Positions 41,001-53,500 of a DNA stretch of 64,000 nucleotides are shown in pieces (position 1 is the stretch's first letter; the number at the start of each line of letters is the position of its first letter). The position numbers and the translations under genes were made by a program. Under the pieces are notes generated by a model. It was not told where the DNA came from, ran no database searches, and was given only the letters and a program-made list of their open reading frames with translations. Where the stretch lies: positions 27,743,319 to 27,807,318 of the forward strand of contig CM034541.1 of NCBI GenBank assembly GCA_020002185.1. The letters run 5' to 3'. This DNA is from Paraescarpia echinospica (Eukaryota > Annelida > Polychaeta > Sabellida > Siboglinidae).

Positions 41001-44000
41001 TCTCTGTCGAGGTTGAGATACCCCCTCGTTGATGCTTTTTCTGCGAGTTTAAAACTATTTTCATTCAGGTACACATTCCTACATTTTGCATGCCATTTTG
41101 GTGATTTGTCGGCCACCAATGTTGCCACGGCAGCGTCATCGCACAACTGCATCATAAAACAACTATCACAGTTAATGTTAAATAATTACAAATCATAATG
41201 TAATTGATCACCTAAAAATCTAAAAATACCCCCATGAAGTTTACACGTGTAATGTGTTGTGTTTATTGTAATACAGTGAGGTATTTCGCACAAACCGGGG
41301 CGCTATTTGGGCCTCAAACGTGCTATTAGACGCAAATATTGTTAAACATTATATGCCTGAAAAGATGTGGAATTACTTAATGATTGCACTGAGGTATTAA
41401 ATTTACGCAAAATGTAGCTACTACGACGAAATCGAGGTAGGCCCGGATTCAAAACATTGCCGAAACATCTTAATTTGATGATGCACAAACTTAGGACATC
41501 ACACATTTGCCTGCTAGAACCTCAGTCTCATATGTTAAGTCTTCTTATTTAAGAAAATTGTAAACACCCACGTACTGCTGACATTACTTTTTGACATGTG
41601 TGTGATGCGAACCTGTCAATTTTCGAGCGTAAACAAACCGGTGTTGTCGCTAAAAAATGGCAAAATATCTAAACGGAAAGTGTTGCAACGCTAGTTCGTT
41701 GTGAGTTTGGATGGGCGTCTTTAGGGGTTAATAACTTGTTTCCAGTAACTATTTGTCAATGTTGTCCACCTAGGCTGTGATCCTAGATATATGTATACAT
41801 GCTTTGGAGGCAAACCTTTTACAGCATTCCATGTCTGTTCAATCCACTTGGCCCCTGGGTATTATATTAATTCTCACGGAGGACGATACATGAATATAAT
41901 ATATTATCTGTATATTGTTTTTTATTAAGTTTAACTTTAAAACATTGTGCCGCTAGATTTGTCGTCTGTCGGGCTATTGCTATAATTAATTAGTATACTG
42001 CAGGTACAGTCATATTGGCCGCAGCTAGTTTGATGTATACGATAACAGAAAACCGTGTGCAAGTTGTAAATGGGCAATATTAATTGCATAAATTACATCA
42101 GTGCAGTTGTATTGACGCAATGAACCGATTATTGTTCAAGACTCCACAAACAATACAATGCATAAATAAACAGGACATTCAAGCAAGCATCAATTTCTTT
42201 TTCAGAAAATGTATATAATTAGTTGCTCTCCCCCATACGATGACATTAATAAAATACTGAACATTCAGTAAGTACACTACATGTGATTTTCTTTTCTGTT
42301 TTCTTTCAGCAAAGACAGGGAACCATACTATGCAATATACGGCGTTATAGGTGTCGACATGCGTCTGGAGAATTTGCATGCCAAACTACTCACGGAATAC
42401 CCGGCTTGCGTCCGTGAACTCGAGTAAGGCCACCCGCAGACGGTTTGTGGGAATTGCTTTTTCTCTATAACCTAGATAGTTCGATCAGTGGACGAATCGA
42501 CACAAGTAGTCGCTGACGGCTTGAAGGTTCCTTCTCATTTCAAGCTCTTTCCTCTATCCGTTTCAGGCTCATTTCGCAAAAATCTGAAGCTATCTCTATA
42601 TTGAAGGTAAATCGATATAAAAACAACATATCTAATTGTTATTGGCATAAAACAACAACGAAACAAGGTTGTCAAAAACGTTCCCGTTAATTTACTTGGT
42701 AATGATACATCGCATATCCGGTTCTACCATATACATGATTTTCGTCGGATTCTGCGTCATTTATTGTTATCTACTGCTAAAAAATATCCGTAGCTCTTAT
42801 TAGTAGTCGCATTGATTACTGCAACTCACTGCTAAGCAATGTTGCTAAAAAAAAGGATTTAGCTAAACTCCAGCGTGTATAAAATTGTTTAGCACGAGTG
42901 GTTATTAAGGCCCCTCATTTCTCACCATCATTGCCCGTACTTAAACAGTTGCACTGGCTTCCGATTGCGTATCGAATCAAATTTTCAAGTTAGCTACTAT
43001 TACATACCGTGAGTAGTTAATAAGATGATGTCGATCCTCAAATCAGCTTCCATGACATTTAGGGACTATAAATGCTGACTCAGGTCCGGTTACTGATCCC
43101 CTAGCGACTGTTGATTCAATTCCAGTGACGTTACATCCTTAGTTATTGCAGGAGTCATCATAGCCCTTAGTTATTATCCACCCTACCGACTGTTATGGTG
43201 CATTCCTCCTAGTGTGTATGTGCGTGCGTGTGCATGTAAGGGAGGATGGTGGACGGCTAATAACCGCCTCTTATCGGGTATATTATGTATGTAACACAAC
43301 ACCATATTTTAAAGTTTTCCACGTTTTATTCTTCTTCACTTTCATACCCTTCGTCCTCCTCGCTAATCAAAACGCACAATTGCAACGGTGGTGGTCCGTG
43401 GTAATATTTCAGCAATTCGTGCATTACTTAAACACCAACTATATTCGTGGTATTCCCGCCAGTAGTCAATACTAAAACATATAATTAGAAAACAATTTGT
43501 ACTATGTCATACATTTGTTAAACTCTTATTATCAAGCAACGGTTTATTTACTCAATGAAAACCATCACCGTTATATTTTTAAATGATGTCCTTTGCTGAC
43601 GTCGTGTTGACGCGCGTACCTTTAAAAATGATGACATGGGGATTTATAAAATGGCGTTTTGTTTATCATTGTTTATCATTGGATACTGCATCAACAACAT
43701 CTGTTTTTGATTAATAAACAAAACACGCGCGCGCATTCCCTTAAATTAGAAAAACACATCTTGTACTATGTGATATAGTTCTAAAACTGACATTATCAAC
43801 CAACGCTTTATTTAGTCAATGAAAACCATCACCGTTATATTTTTTAATGATATCCTTTTTGACGTCGTATTGACGCGCGTACCTTTAAAAATGTTGACAT
43901 GGGACTCTGAAGTATCTTGGTATTATGAGTCCATTCTGCGCAATGTTTTTTCATGAAAGCGCGGAACTCGACGTGTTGCGGCTGCAGGCCGCATTCGGAG

Positions 44001-44935
44001 AAGTATTCGCCGTGTCCGTTGCCGTTCAGGTACAGCGCTATCCACAATCACTTCAACAAATCACCAGTAGTGATGGTTGTTTCTTTGTTATTCATTTTGC
44101 TAACCGTCTACACAATTCAACCGTTTTGCAACCTCGACTTTGTTGCGCAACCACAGGACAAAGATCCGGTTTACTTCGTTGCACAACCAACCGCTATTAT
44201 CAGAAACAGATGTCGACCAGCGCCGATGACATGAAAGCTTTGTTGTTGGTTCACTGCAAGTGTTTTATAAGCTCTATTTTGATGTGTAAGCAACCGTCTT
44301 TGTTCGAAACAAACTGCTTTGTTTTTCAAGGTTTCACAATCCCGATGTTTGATGTGCAAGCAACTAACAAAGGGCGTCAACGATCTGATATGAACCGATA
44401 AAATAAAGCGCGTGTTTCTTTTTTCAGTTCAATAAATCCAACGGTTATGCATTTTTCTTTGTTGACTCTTTTAGCAACCGTTACACAATATAATATTTCG
44501 CAACCTCGATTCTCTCTTGCGCAATAACAGGTCCAAAGTTCACCAACGGATTAATTATTCGTCCTGCATATAAACCCCGAGCGCGTTTCACTGTGTCATA
44601 CCGTATGTTTGATTTGAACGCAACGACTTCTTCTGATCAAAAGCATTGACATATCAAGCGGAAGATTCGATGACTCTCTCAAATCTGCAGAAATCGGTAA
44701 GTAGCGCGTATCTATTTAATCGTCCCTTGACAATTGTGACATACTTAGTGGTGTAACCTTTTGTGTCTCATGAAGTCTGTCATAGGACGTCTCATGTCCC
44801 CACACTCAATATTTTCCACCCATAAGTCTATAATAAGTGTACCTAGTGGACAGGATGTAACCTTTCCCGTTCTGAATTCCCCACACCTCCGATACTTCAT
44901 CATTCACGCACACGCACACACGCACACACACACGC

Positions 44936-44967
<32 letters not shown>

Positions 44968-45083
44968 GAATAATTTAAGTCATTAACAAGCCGAATCAAT
45001 TAATAATTATCGGACTTTAATGAAACCTCATTATGTTATAGGTCAGTGTTTGAGTGTTTTAGGCCGGTGTTTGTGTGTCGTAA

Positions 45084-45154
<71 letters not shown>

Positions 45155-46418
45155 TACGTGCGTGCGTGCGTTGTTGATCAGTATTTGTGTGTTATAGGTC
45201 AATGTTTCTGTTTTGTTGGTCGGTGGTTGTGAGTTGTAGGTCGGCGTTTGTGTGTTGTAAGTCAGTGGTTCTGTGTTGTAGGTCAGTGTTTGTGTGTTGT
45301 AGGTCGGCGTTTGTGTGTTGTAAGTCAGTGGTTCTGTGTTGCAGATCAGTGTGTTTGTGTGTTGTAGGTCAGTGTTTGTGTCTTGTAGGTTGGCGTTTGT
45401 GTGTTGTAAGTCAGTGGTTCTGTGTTGCAGGTCAGTATGATTGTGTGTTATAAGTCAGTGGTTCTGTGTTGTAGGTCAGTGTTTGTGTGTTGTAGGTCGG
45501 CGTTTGTGTGTTGTAAGTCAGTGGTTCTGTGTTGTAAGTCAGTGGTTCTGTGTTGTAGGTCAGTGTTTGTGTGTTGTAGGTCGGCGTTTGTGTGTTGTAA
45601 GTCAGTGGTTCTGTGTTGCAGGTCAGTATGATTGTGTGTTGTAAGTCAGTGGTTCTGTGTTGTAGGTCAGTGTTTGTGTGTTGTAGGTCGGCGTTTGTGT
45701 GTTGTAAGTCAGTGGTTATGTGTTGTACGTCAGTGTGTGTGTGTTGTAGGTCAGTGTTTGTGTGTTGTAGGTCGGCGTTTGTGTGTTGTAAGTCAGTGGT
45801 TCTGTGTTGCAGATCAGTGTGTTTGTGTGTTGTAGGTCAGTGTTTGTGTCTTGTAGGTTGGCGTTTGTGTGTTGTAAGTCAGTGGTTCTGTGTTGCAGGT
45901 CAGTATGATTGTGTGTTGTAAGTCAGTGGTTCTGTGTTGTAGGTCAGTGTTTGTGTGTTGTAGGTCGGCGTTTGTGTGTTGTAAGTCAGTGGTTCTGTGT
46001 TGTAAGTCAGTTGTTCTGTGTTGTAGGTCAGTGTTTGTGTGTTGTAGGTCGGCGTTTGTGTGATGTAAGTCAGTGGTTCTGTGTTGCAGGTCAGTATGAT
46101 TGTGTGTTGTAAGTCAGTGGTTCTGTGTTGTAGGTCAGTGTTTGTGTGTTGTAGGTCGGCGTTTTTGTGTTGTAAGTCAGTGGTTCTGTGTTGTACGTCA
46201 GTGTGTGTGTGTTGTAGGTCAGTGTTTGTGTGTTGTAGGTCGGCGTTTGTGTGTTGTAAGTCAGTGGTTCTGTGTTGCAGATCAGTGTGTTTGTATGTTG
46301 TAGGTCAGTGTTTGTGTGTTGTAGGTTGGCGTTTGTGAGTTGTAAGTCAGTGGTTGTGTGTTGTAGGTCAGTGTTTATATGTTGTAGATCGATGTCTGTA
46401 TGTTGTAGGTCAGTGTGT

Positions 46419-46507
<89 letters not shown>

Positions 46508-46638
46508 TGTATGTGTGTATGTGTGTGTATGTGTTGTAGGTCAATATTTGTGTGTTGTAGGTCGGTGTTTAAGTGTTTTAGGCCAGTCACAAGCATACAC
46601 ACACTGACGTACAACACACACATATACACTGACGTACA

Positions 46639-46670
<32 letters not shown>

Positions 46671-49600
46671 GCACACACACACACACACACACTGACTAAC
46701 AACACACAAACACCGACCTACAACACACGAACACCGACCAAAACGCACAAACACTGACCTACAACACACAAACACTGACCTACAACATAATGAGGTTTCA
46801 TTAAAGTCCGATAAGTATTCATTGATTCGGCTTGTTAATGACCTAAATTATTCGTGTGTGCGTGAATGATGAAGTATCGGAGGTGTGGGGAATTCAGAAC
46901 GGGAAAGGCTACATCCTGTCCACTAGGTACACCTATTATAGACTTATGGGTGGAAAATATTGAGTGTGGGGACACGAGACGTCCTATGATAGACTTATGG
47001 GTGCTAAATGTTGAGCGTGGGACATGAGACGCAAAAGGTTACATCACTAAATATGTCGCAATTGTCAAGGGACGATTAAATAGATAAGTGATATTTACAG
47101 ATTTGAGAGAGTCATCGAATCTTCCGCTTGATATGTCATTGCCATTGATCAGGAGAAGTCGTTGCGTTTAAATCAAACAGACGGTATGGCAGACGGGGTT
47201 TATATGCAAGAAGAATAATATAAAGTGCTTCTGTTTGTGTACTCTGTGATGCATGACCGAGCACCGAATTATCTCGCGGAGTTACTAAACTGACGTCAAC
47301 CGAATCGGCAACTGAGATCTGTGTCTTTGCCGCTACATGCAATCATAATATTCAAACCTTTAAAAAGTGCTGTCTACAGCCGTCTTGTCATTGTCTTGCC
47401 CCAGGATCAAGGTACACAAGATAATCAGTCAAATTTAAAGTGTTTTTAAAAACTGTTTCGTCACTTTATCGAACCTATTTCAAGCATTTCGTACAGCCAG
47501 CCCTCGCTTTAGGGTCACCTCGGTATTACAGCCTCCTCGCAATTACGGTCACCATTTTGTACAGCTGACCTTCGCTTTAAGGTCATCTCGGTATTACAGC
47601 CACCTCGCAATTAAGGTCAGCATTTCGTACAGCCGACCATCGCTTTATGGTCACCTCAGTAATACAGCCACCTCATAATTAAGGTCACCATTTCATACAG
47701 CTGAACCTCGCTTTGTGGCCTCCTCGGTAATGCAGCCACCTCACAATTAAGGTCAACCTAGGCATATCCTTATCCAGCACTGTGATATTTTCCAATTTAC
47801 CCCTTCTCATTTATTATTTACACGTTGTGCTCATGAAAAACCCCGTTACATATATGCATTGATCATTGGCGTTGGAAAGTGGTGAATATTCAGGGGGCTG
47901 AAGCTCTCTGAAAAAATCCAACTGTACTCCTTTGAGGTCTTTCCAAAAACACCCAACTGCACCCCTTTGAGGTCGGTCCAAAAGCCTCCAACTGCACCCC
48001 CTTGAGGTTTCTCCAAAAACCTCCAACTGCACCCCTTAAGGTCTCTCCAAAAAAACCAACTGCACCCCCTTGATGTCTCTCCAAAAGCCTCCAATGCACT
48101 CCCTTGAGGTCTCTCCAAAAACCTCCAACTGCACCCCTTAAGGTCTCTCCAAAAAAACCAACTGCACCCCCTTGATGTCTCTCCAAAAGCCTCCAACTGC
48201 ACACCCTTGAGGTCTCTCCAAAAACCTCCAACTGCACCCCTTAAGGTCTCTCCAAAAAACCCAACTGCACCCCCTTGATGTCTCTCCAAAAACGTCCAAC
48301 TGCACCCCCTTGAGGTCTCTCCAAAACCTTCCCACTACACCCTCCTAAGGTGTCTCCAAAAACCTCCAACCCATGGACACGCACAAAACACTCAAGCTTC
48401 AAACTGCACTCCTGTACTCGCTTTCACACTTAGTACAAGGCCCGTTTTATGACCAGGCAAACACTGTTTTGACCCTGTCATTCGGAAAACAAAATCCCGG
48501 CATGGTCCAACACAAGACCATCGTATCTGAAAAATAAATATCCCATTATCCAAAGACCAAACAACCAGTTATTTGAAAAAGAAAAGAATCGTTGCAATTT
48601 TTCCAACCACCCGTTCCAATAACGGGACAGCGGACCTCTGGCTAACAGCCTGACCCTAGGACAGTCCAAAATTATTTCAATAACTATAAAGCATATGAAA
48701 TCGGTACTGGTAATACAGTCACCTCGACTTTCAGGTCACTTTGACAAAACAACCTATTTTGTTATAGTTACTAGCCAATTCTCTAACGGGATAACTTACT
48801 TGGTAGTTCATCCGTGATAGTCGTGGTAGCAATATTTACCAAATGAGAAAAAACACACATCGCATATGTATGAGATGGTATCAACGCACGTCAGACCTGG
48901 ACAACAGCGTCACGTACACGCTGCAAGACTTGTTGTATGTTCAACGTGTCGAAGGTCGGAGAGAAAGTGAAGTTACAAAATACAAGATACTTTATTAAAT
49001 TTCTCAAAAGAGTACTTTGTCTTGTGTTCTGTTAATACGTAAAAAAGTACATAAAACATAAAAAGGCAGTCACAGTAAAATAAATATAACTCATATTCCC
49101 ACACATTCACCTCCTTTACCCATACACTGATAATGCTGGTGGTGACAAGGAGGTTACAAATTTTTTTAACATTTCATAACCTGACACAGTTATAAAATTA
49201 ATACCAGTTTTAATACCATGTTATCACAGTCAGTATCTATCACAGTCATGGAGTAGATACAGTACAATATTCTAAAATTATCAACCCCCTAAAATCATAA
49301 AATTGCTCAGTTAGAAATAACGTTTAGGATTCATTGATAATCTTAACTGACATAGGAACAAAACTGCTCAACGTTTTCGTTATATTTGCAGTGAAGGATC
49401 TAACTACCCTGCCTGATGGCAGTGTATCAATACCATCATAGTACTGCGACAGAATGTGACACAAGTCACTCATGATTTGCAAACCCGTTCTCGTTGATTC
49501 AGTCCAGTCTGTCTTCCTCTATTAACAGTATTGTTTAACCTGCCCCTAGTCTTCACATACAAAGTGCCAAACCAGCAGTCAAACGAAGACGTCAAAACAG

Positions 49601-50446
49601 ATTAAATAACACTGCGATAGAACATCTGCAGAGTTTCAGGACTCACACCAAAGGATCTCAGTCTGAACATGCAGAACATTCTACGATGACATTTCTTTAC
49701 AATTCTGTTAGTGTTGGATTCAAAAGTGAGTTTATTATCGAAAACAGTGCCTAGATATTTATACTCACTTACTCTCTCCACAGTCACACCCTCAATAACA
49801 AGCTCACTCACACACCCCTGTCTTCTAAAGTCTACTACCATCTCCTTGTTTTCTCCACATTCAAGTCTAAGTAGTCCTTACACCATATTGTCATTTCAGT
49901 GACCTGCATCTTAAAATGACTATCTCAATTTGAGAAATCTGCGAAAGTAGAGTCATCGGAGTACGTATATAGACTGCACATACTGCTCTTGAAATCATTG
50001 CTGTATATAGTAAAAAAAACATGTTCATGCCCATTACTAGGCCCTAATCGTGATAATGAAGAATTATCAAACAATATTCGTATTGCTATGGTATTGGCAC
50101 GAGGTAGACGTAAGCAGATTGTCTCAGCATCTACTTCATGTTGCCAAGTAATCAAGTCCACGGTACAGGGGCCCGGTTTTCTGAAGTATTTGACACGCGC
50201 GTGTGGTTCCTGCAAATGTTAAGTAACGTTTTACGCTCATTATGTTTTAAATTCCGAACAATTATTTTACCCTATGTAAAGTAAGACTTTTGTAAAATAC
50301 AGGTTACGTTTTACTCGTGGGGTCGTAGATTAATCTATGACGTCTAAGAGGAAAACGGTAACATAACCGCATACATACGTACGTAGGTACCTGCCTGCCT
50401 GCTTGCCAGCCCGAACACCCATGCACGCACGCACGCACACACACAC

Positions 50447-50506
<60 letters not shown>

Positions 50507-53500
50507 GCCAGCTCGATTATAATAAGATTGCTGAAACGCTCTACCTGGTGTTGCAGATGCAGTATCATAGACAAGGCTGGCTATGTCATAACACACAACA
50601 CGTTTGTTAGGAATATGAGAAGCAAAAGGACAGTGCCCATGTTAAAGAGCAGTACGCACATTAGTCGAGTGGTAAGTCGCCGCGCTTCTGTGTACATAGA
50701 GAGTACTGCTTGTGGCTAGAATACTGGTCGGTAACAAATTCGTTGCAGTTTTTGTATTCTATAATATTGTACAGTGGGGCGCTGTGGCCGAGTAGATAGA
50801 GTGCCGGACTGTCGTTCGCATGAACCTGGGTTCGAATCTCGGTGCTGAGCGGTCGATGGTTCGGTGTTGGTAACGGCCGCCGTGTCAAAACGTGGGTAAT
50901 TTCGTTCACGATACGTTGCCGCCCCTTCCAATCCGCACCGGCCAGCGTGGATGGGTAGGCCAAAACACCAACCAAACCACTACACGATAGTGGTGTGAGA
51001 CTTTACTGCGCAAGTAGGGAAACGAACAAACACAATGGAAACGGCAACGTGCAAATTTAGCCTAGGAGTGAGAAACGAAAGAGGCGACACCTTGGTAGAA
51101 TGGGCAACATCAATAAAGTACAAAATCATAAATACCATGTATCAGAAGAAAGCAGGCAGGCTGGGACGCGGAAAACGAAGAACGAAATTGACTACATCCT
51201 GATAAACAGGCCAGACATGGTCACTGACGGAACTGTCATCAACCAAGTTAACATCGGAAATGACCACAGAATGGTAATGAGCAACATCAAACTGAATGTA
51301 TGATCCAACTAAGTGCGACAAGTGTAGTCAAAGCAATCAACAAGCAAGTAAAGACGAGAATACCGTCACCAGTGGGAAAGCCCCTGAAAATGATGTCATA
51401 CCATCCGAAAGCCTGCGCTACAGCAAAATTGGCATGAACTTCCCTGCCTCTGTTGGAATGAGGAAGCAGTTTCTCAGGATATGCGTGATGCTAATATAAT
51501 ATAACTGTACAAACACAAAGGTGATCGTAGCGATTGCATCGTGACATCTCCTTGTTGAATGTCGTGGGAAAGTTTTTTGCTCGTGTTGCCCTGACCAGAC
51601 TGCAGGTCCTGGCTTCACGCAACTATTCTGAATCGCAATGTGGCTTCAGAACGGGAAGATCCACAATAGACATGATATTCTCAGTTCGACTGCAAGAGAG
51701 ATGATGAGAACAAAGAAGACCGTTGTTTATTGCCTTCATCGACCTCACGTATACATTTGTCTTCGTTAGCAGAAGTGGATTGTTTAGGCCGCTGGATAAA
51801 ATTGGTTGTACACTTAAACTATGTGATCTCCTCCTTCCATGACAACATGAAGGGCACAGTCAACTATGACGGGGCTACATCCGAACGAGGTAAAACAAGG
51901 ATGCGTTCTGGCACCAACACTCTATGGCATATTCTTCTCGATCATGCTGTCATCAGCAGGGGGTGTCTACTTACACACTAGAACTGATGGTAAGGTGTTT
52001 TACCTCGCCAAGATGAGACAAAGGTCCGTCGAGTCCTCATCCGAGAAATGCTTTTCGTTGATGATGCTGCGCTGGCAACTCACACCGAGGAAGATTTACA
52101 GCAACTAATGGACAGACACTCTCCCACGCCGACAAAGAATTTTGGTGTCCATCCCTATGTTTTGCCATATCAGGATGTCAATGGAACCATTTCCAATGAT
52201 ACCCGACTATGAACGCCTGACCAAAATTCAAAATGGTCGTCATTTTTTACCGAAAATAGCCAAAATGCTAGCTAGAAACATGATTTTTGGTGAATAATGA
52301 GTTCATTGGAATTTTTTCCAATGATTTTACATTTATGTGACATGACAATAAAGCTGTTTTTACAATTAGGACTTTTGTAAGGTAACATTTATTTACAGTT
52401 CTTCATTTGCAATGATCTGGCTGAGCTACGAGTATGCTAATAGCTATACATACATACTTACATGTACATGTATATGGCTACTTCTGACAAGAAACATACA
52501 AAAGCTTTGCAAAATGGCATGCAGTAATTTCGAATGAATCTATTTCGTACATGTACAACATTAAAAAGTACAAAATTCAAAGTAAGAAGTACTCAATTAT
52601 AAATTTGCTGAAACACCATTTAAGAGCATTTTTTTAATTACAGGTTTCATTTGGACATTGACAATGTGTATATCATTACTCAATTCAAAACCAACGGTAT
52701 AAGCAAAGGATGCCATTCACATTATATTATCATAGAACAATTTATTTATCCTCTTTTATTTCCTCTGTACTGTCACCTTCTTCCTCATTTTCATATGTAG
52801 CGTCACTCATCATCATGTTTGGTGAACGGGTTGAGGCACACGGCTTCACCAACACAGAAGCAGTACGGTGTGCAGGACAATCATGTAGAATGACAGCTAC
52901 ATGCATGACTGCTGCAAGCTTTCCTTACAGCTTTACACTGACAGTTGATGACGTCAATGAGGGCATGGGGGCTGCTAGTCCTCTTGCGATGCATGGAATT
53001 GGCACACCCCCTGCACCAATAACAAACTCCCATCCATAATCAGCGATATCAACAACGGGCGGAATCTGCTGATCTGCTGCCTTCCAGGGCATGACTTGGT
53101 AGTGAGCTCGCATGATGTGGTAGGCCAGATTACCGTCTGTCGGAGGAAGAGTCTCGATACATACAGCTTTCCCTCTGGTCCTTTTTGGAATAGAGCGCAT
53201 ACCTGGCAGAAGCCATGCTTGTGCCATCAGCAACACCATAGAGCGAGCAGATGAATTTCCGTCCAGTCTCCATCAACTGTTCGAGAGTAGCACCCTCTTC
53301 ACCGAAGACAGTGTAGAGGCCAGAGTAGTCAGCAGACTTCAATACCTTTAGCGCCATCGCTTTGCCTGACAGTGCATGCATACCAAACAGTTGGAGAGAT
53401 TTCGGACCAAGGAGGAAAGAACTTTCATTTATGTTGAGGAGAGCCCCACTCCATCGATCTAGCTGCACACGGGCTGTCAGCTGCGTACTACACACCCAGA

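Larger units (their letters stand above)
36001..41869 (-). mobile_element. 5.9-kb DNA element with terminal inverted repeats and a nuclease-like multidomain protein
   Basis: Left end 36001-36143 and right end 41738-41869 are inverted copies (shared AGACATG.AATG, TGTAAAAGGTTTGCC, ATATATCTAGGATC, CTAGGTGGACAAC, GTTACTGGAAAC). Between them a single decayed gene runs leftward (40458 to 36803). Inverted termini plus one large gene suggest a cut-and-paste-type DNA transposon; no classical DDE transposase is seen. Target-site duplication was not identifiable by eye. It occupies the intron between host exons 33914-34030 and 42310-42423. Confidence 0.7.
44554..47219. mobile_element. 2.7-kb fold-back element with minisatellite core
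   Basis: Left arm 44554-45080 and right arm 46690-47219 are long inverted copies: TGCATATAAACCCCG, ACATATCAAGCGGAAGATTC, TAATCGTCCCTTGACAATTG, CCTAGTGGACAGGATGTA, AATTCCCCACACCTCCGATA, AAGCCGAATCAAT and GGACTTTAATGAAACCTCAT occur in both. The right arm has an extra internal duplication (GACTTATGGGTG...CCTATGATA). The centre is a GTGTTGTAGGTCAGTGTTT minisatellite, (GT)n, and an inverted run of the minisatellite. It has no gene. This architecture is that of fold-back elements (known class); the family is not recognised. Confidence 0.85.

Noticed and set aside
43925..44401. 158-codon + strand frame, with an opposing - strand frame of 67 codons
   Set aside because: No motif; overlaps a local duplication; host exons on either side join in phase without it. 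Kept only as a low-interest observation.
45187..46607. Many 65-111 codon frames with CVVGQCLCVVGRR-like repeats
   Set aside because: They arise because the 21-bp minisatellite unit keeps all three frames open; no start context, no domain, and the same region is open in overlapping frames.
47814..48335. Overlapping - strand frames up to 147 codons (FGETSRGCSW repeats)
   Set aside because: Translation of a 35-bp minisatellite; three staggered frames read the same repeat.
47491..48370. CRISPR array
   Set aside because: Repeats are contiguous without unique spacers and the DNA is eukaryotic.
50784..50840. A tRNA gene
   Set aside because: A-box and B-box are present but the 3' acceptor strand does not pair and the unit continues as a SINE.
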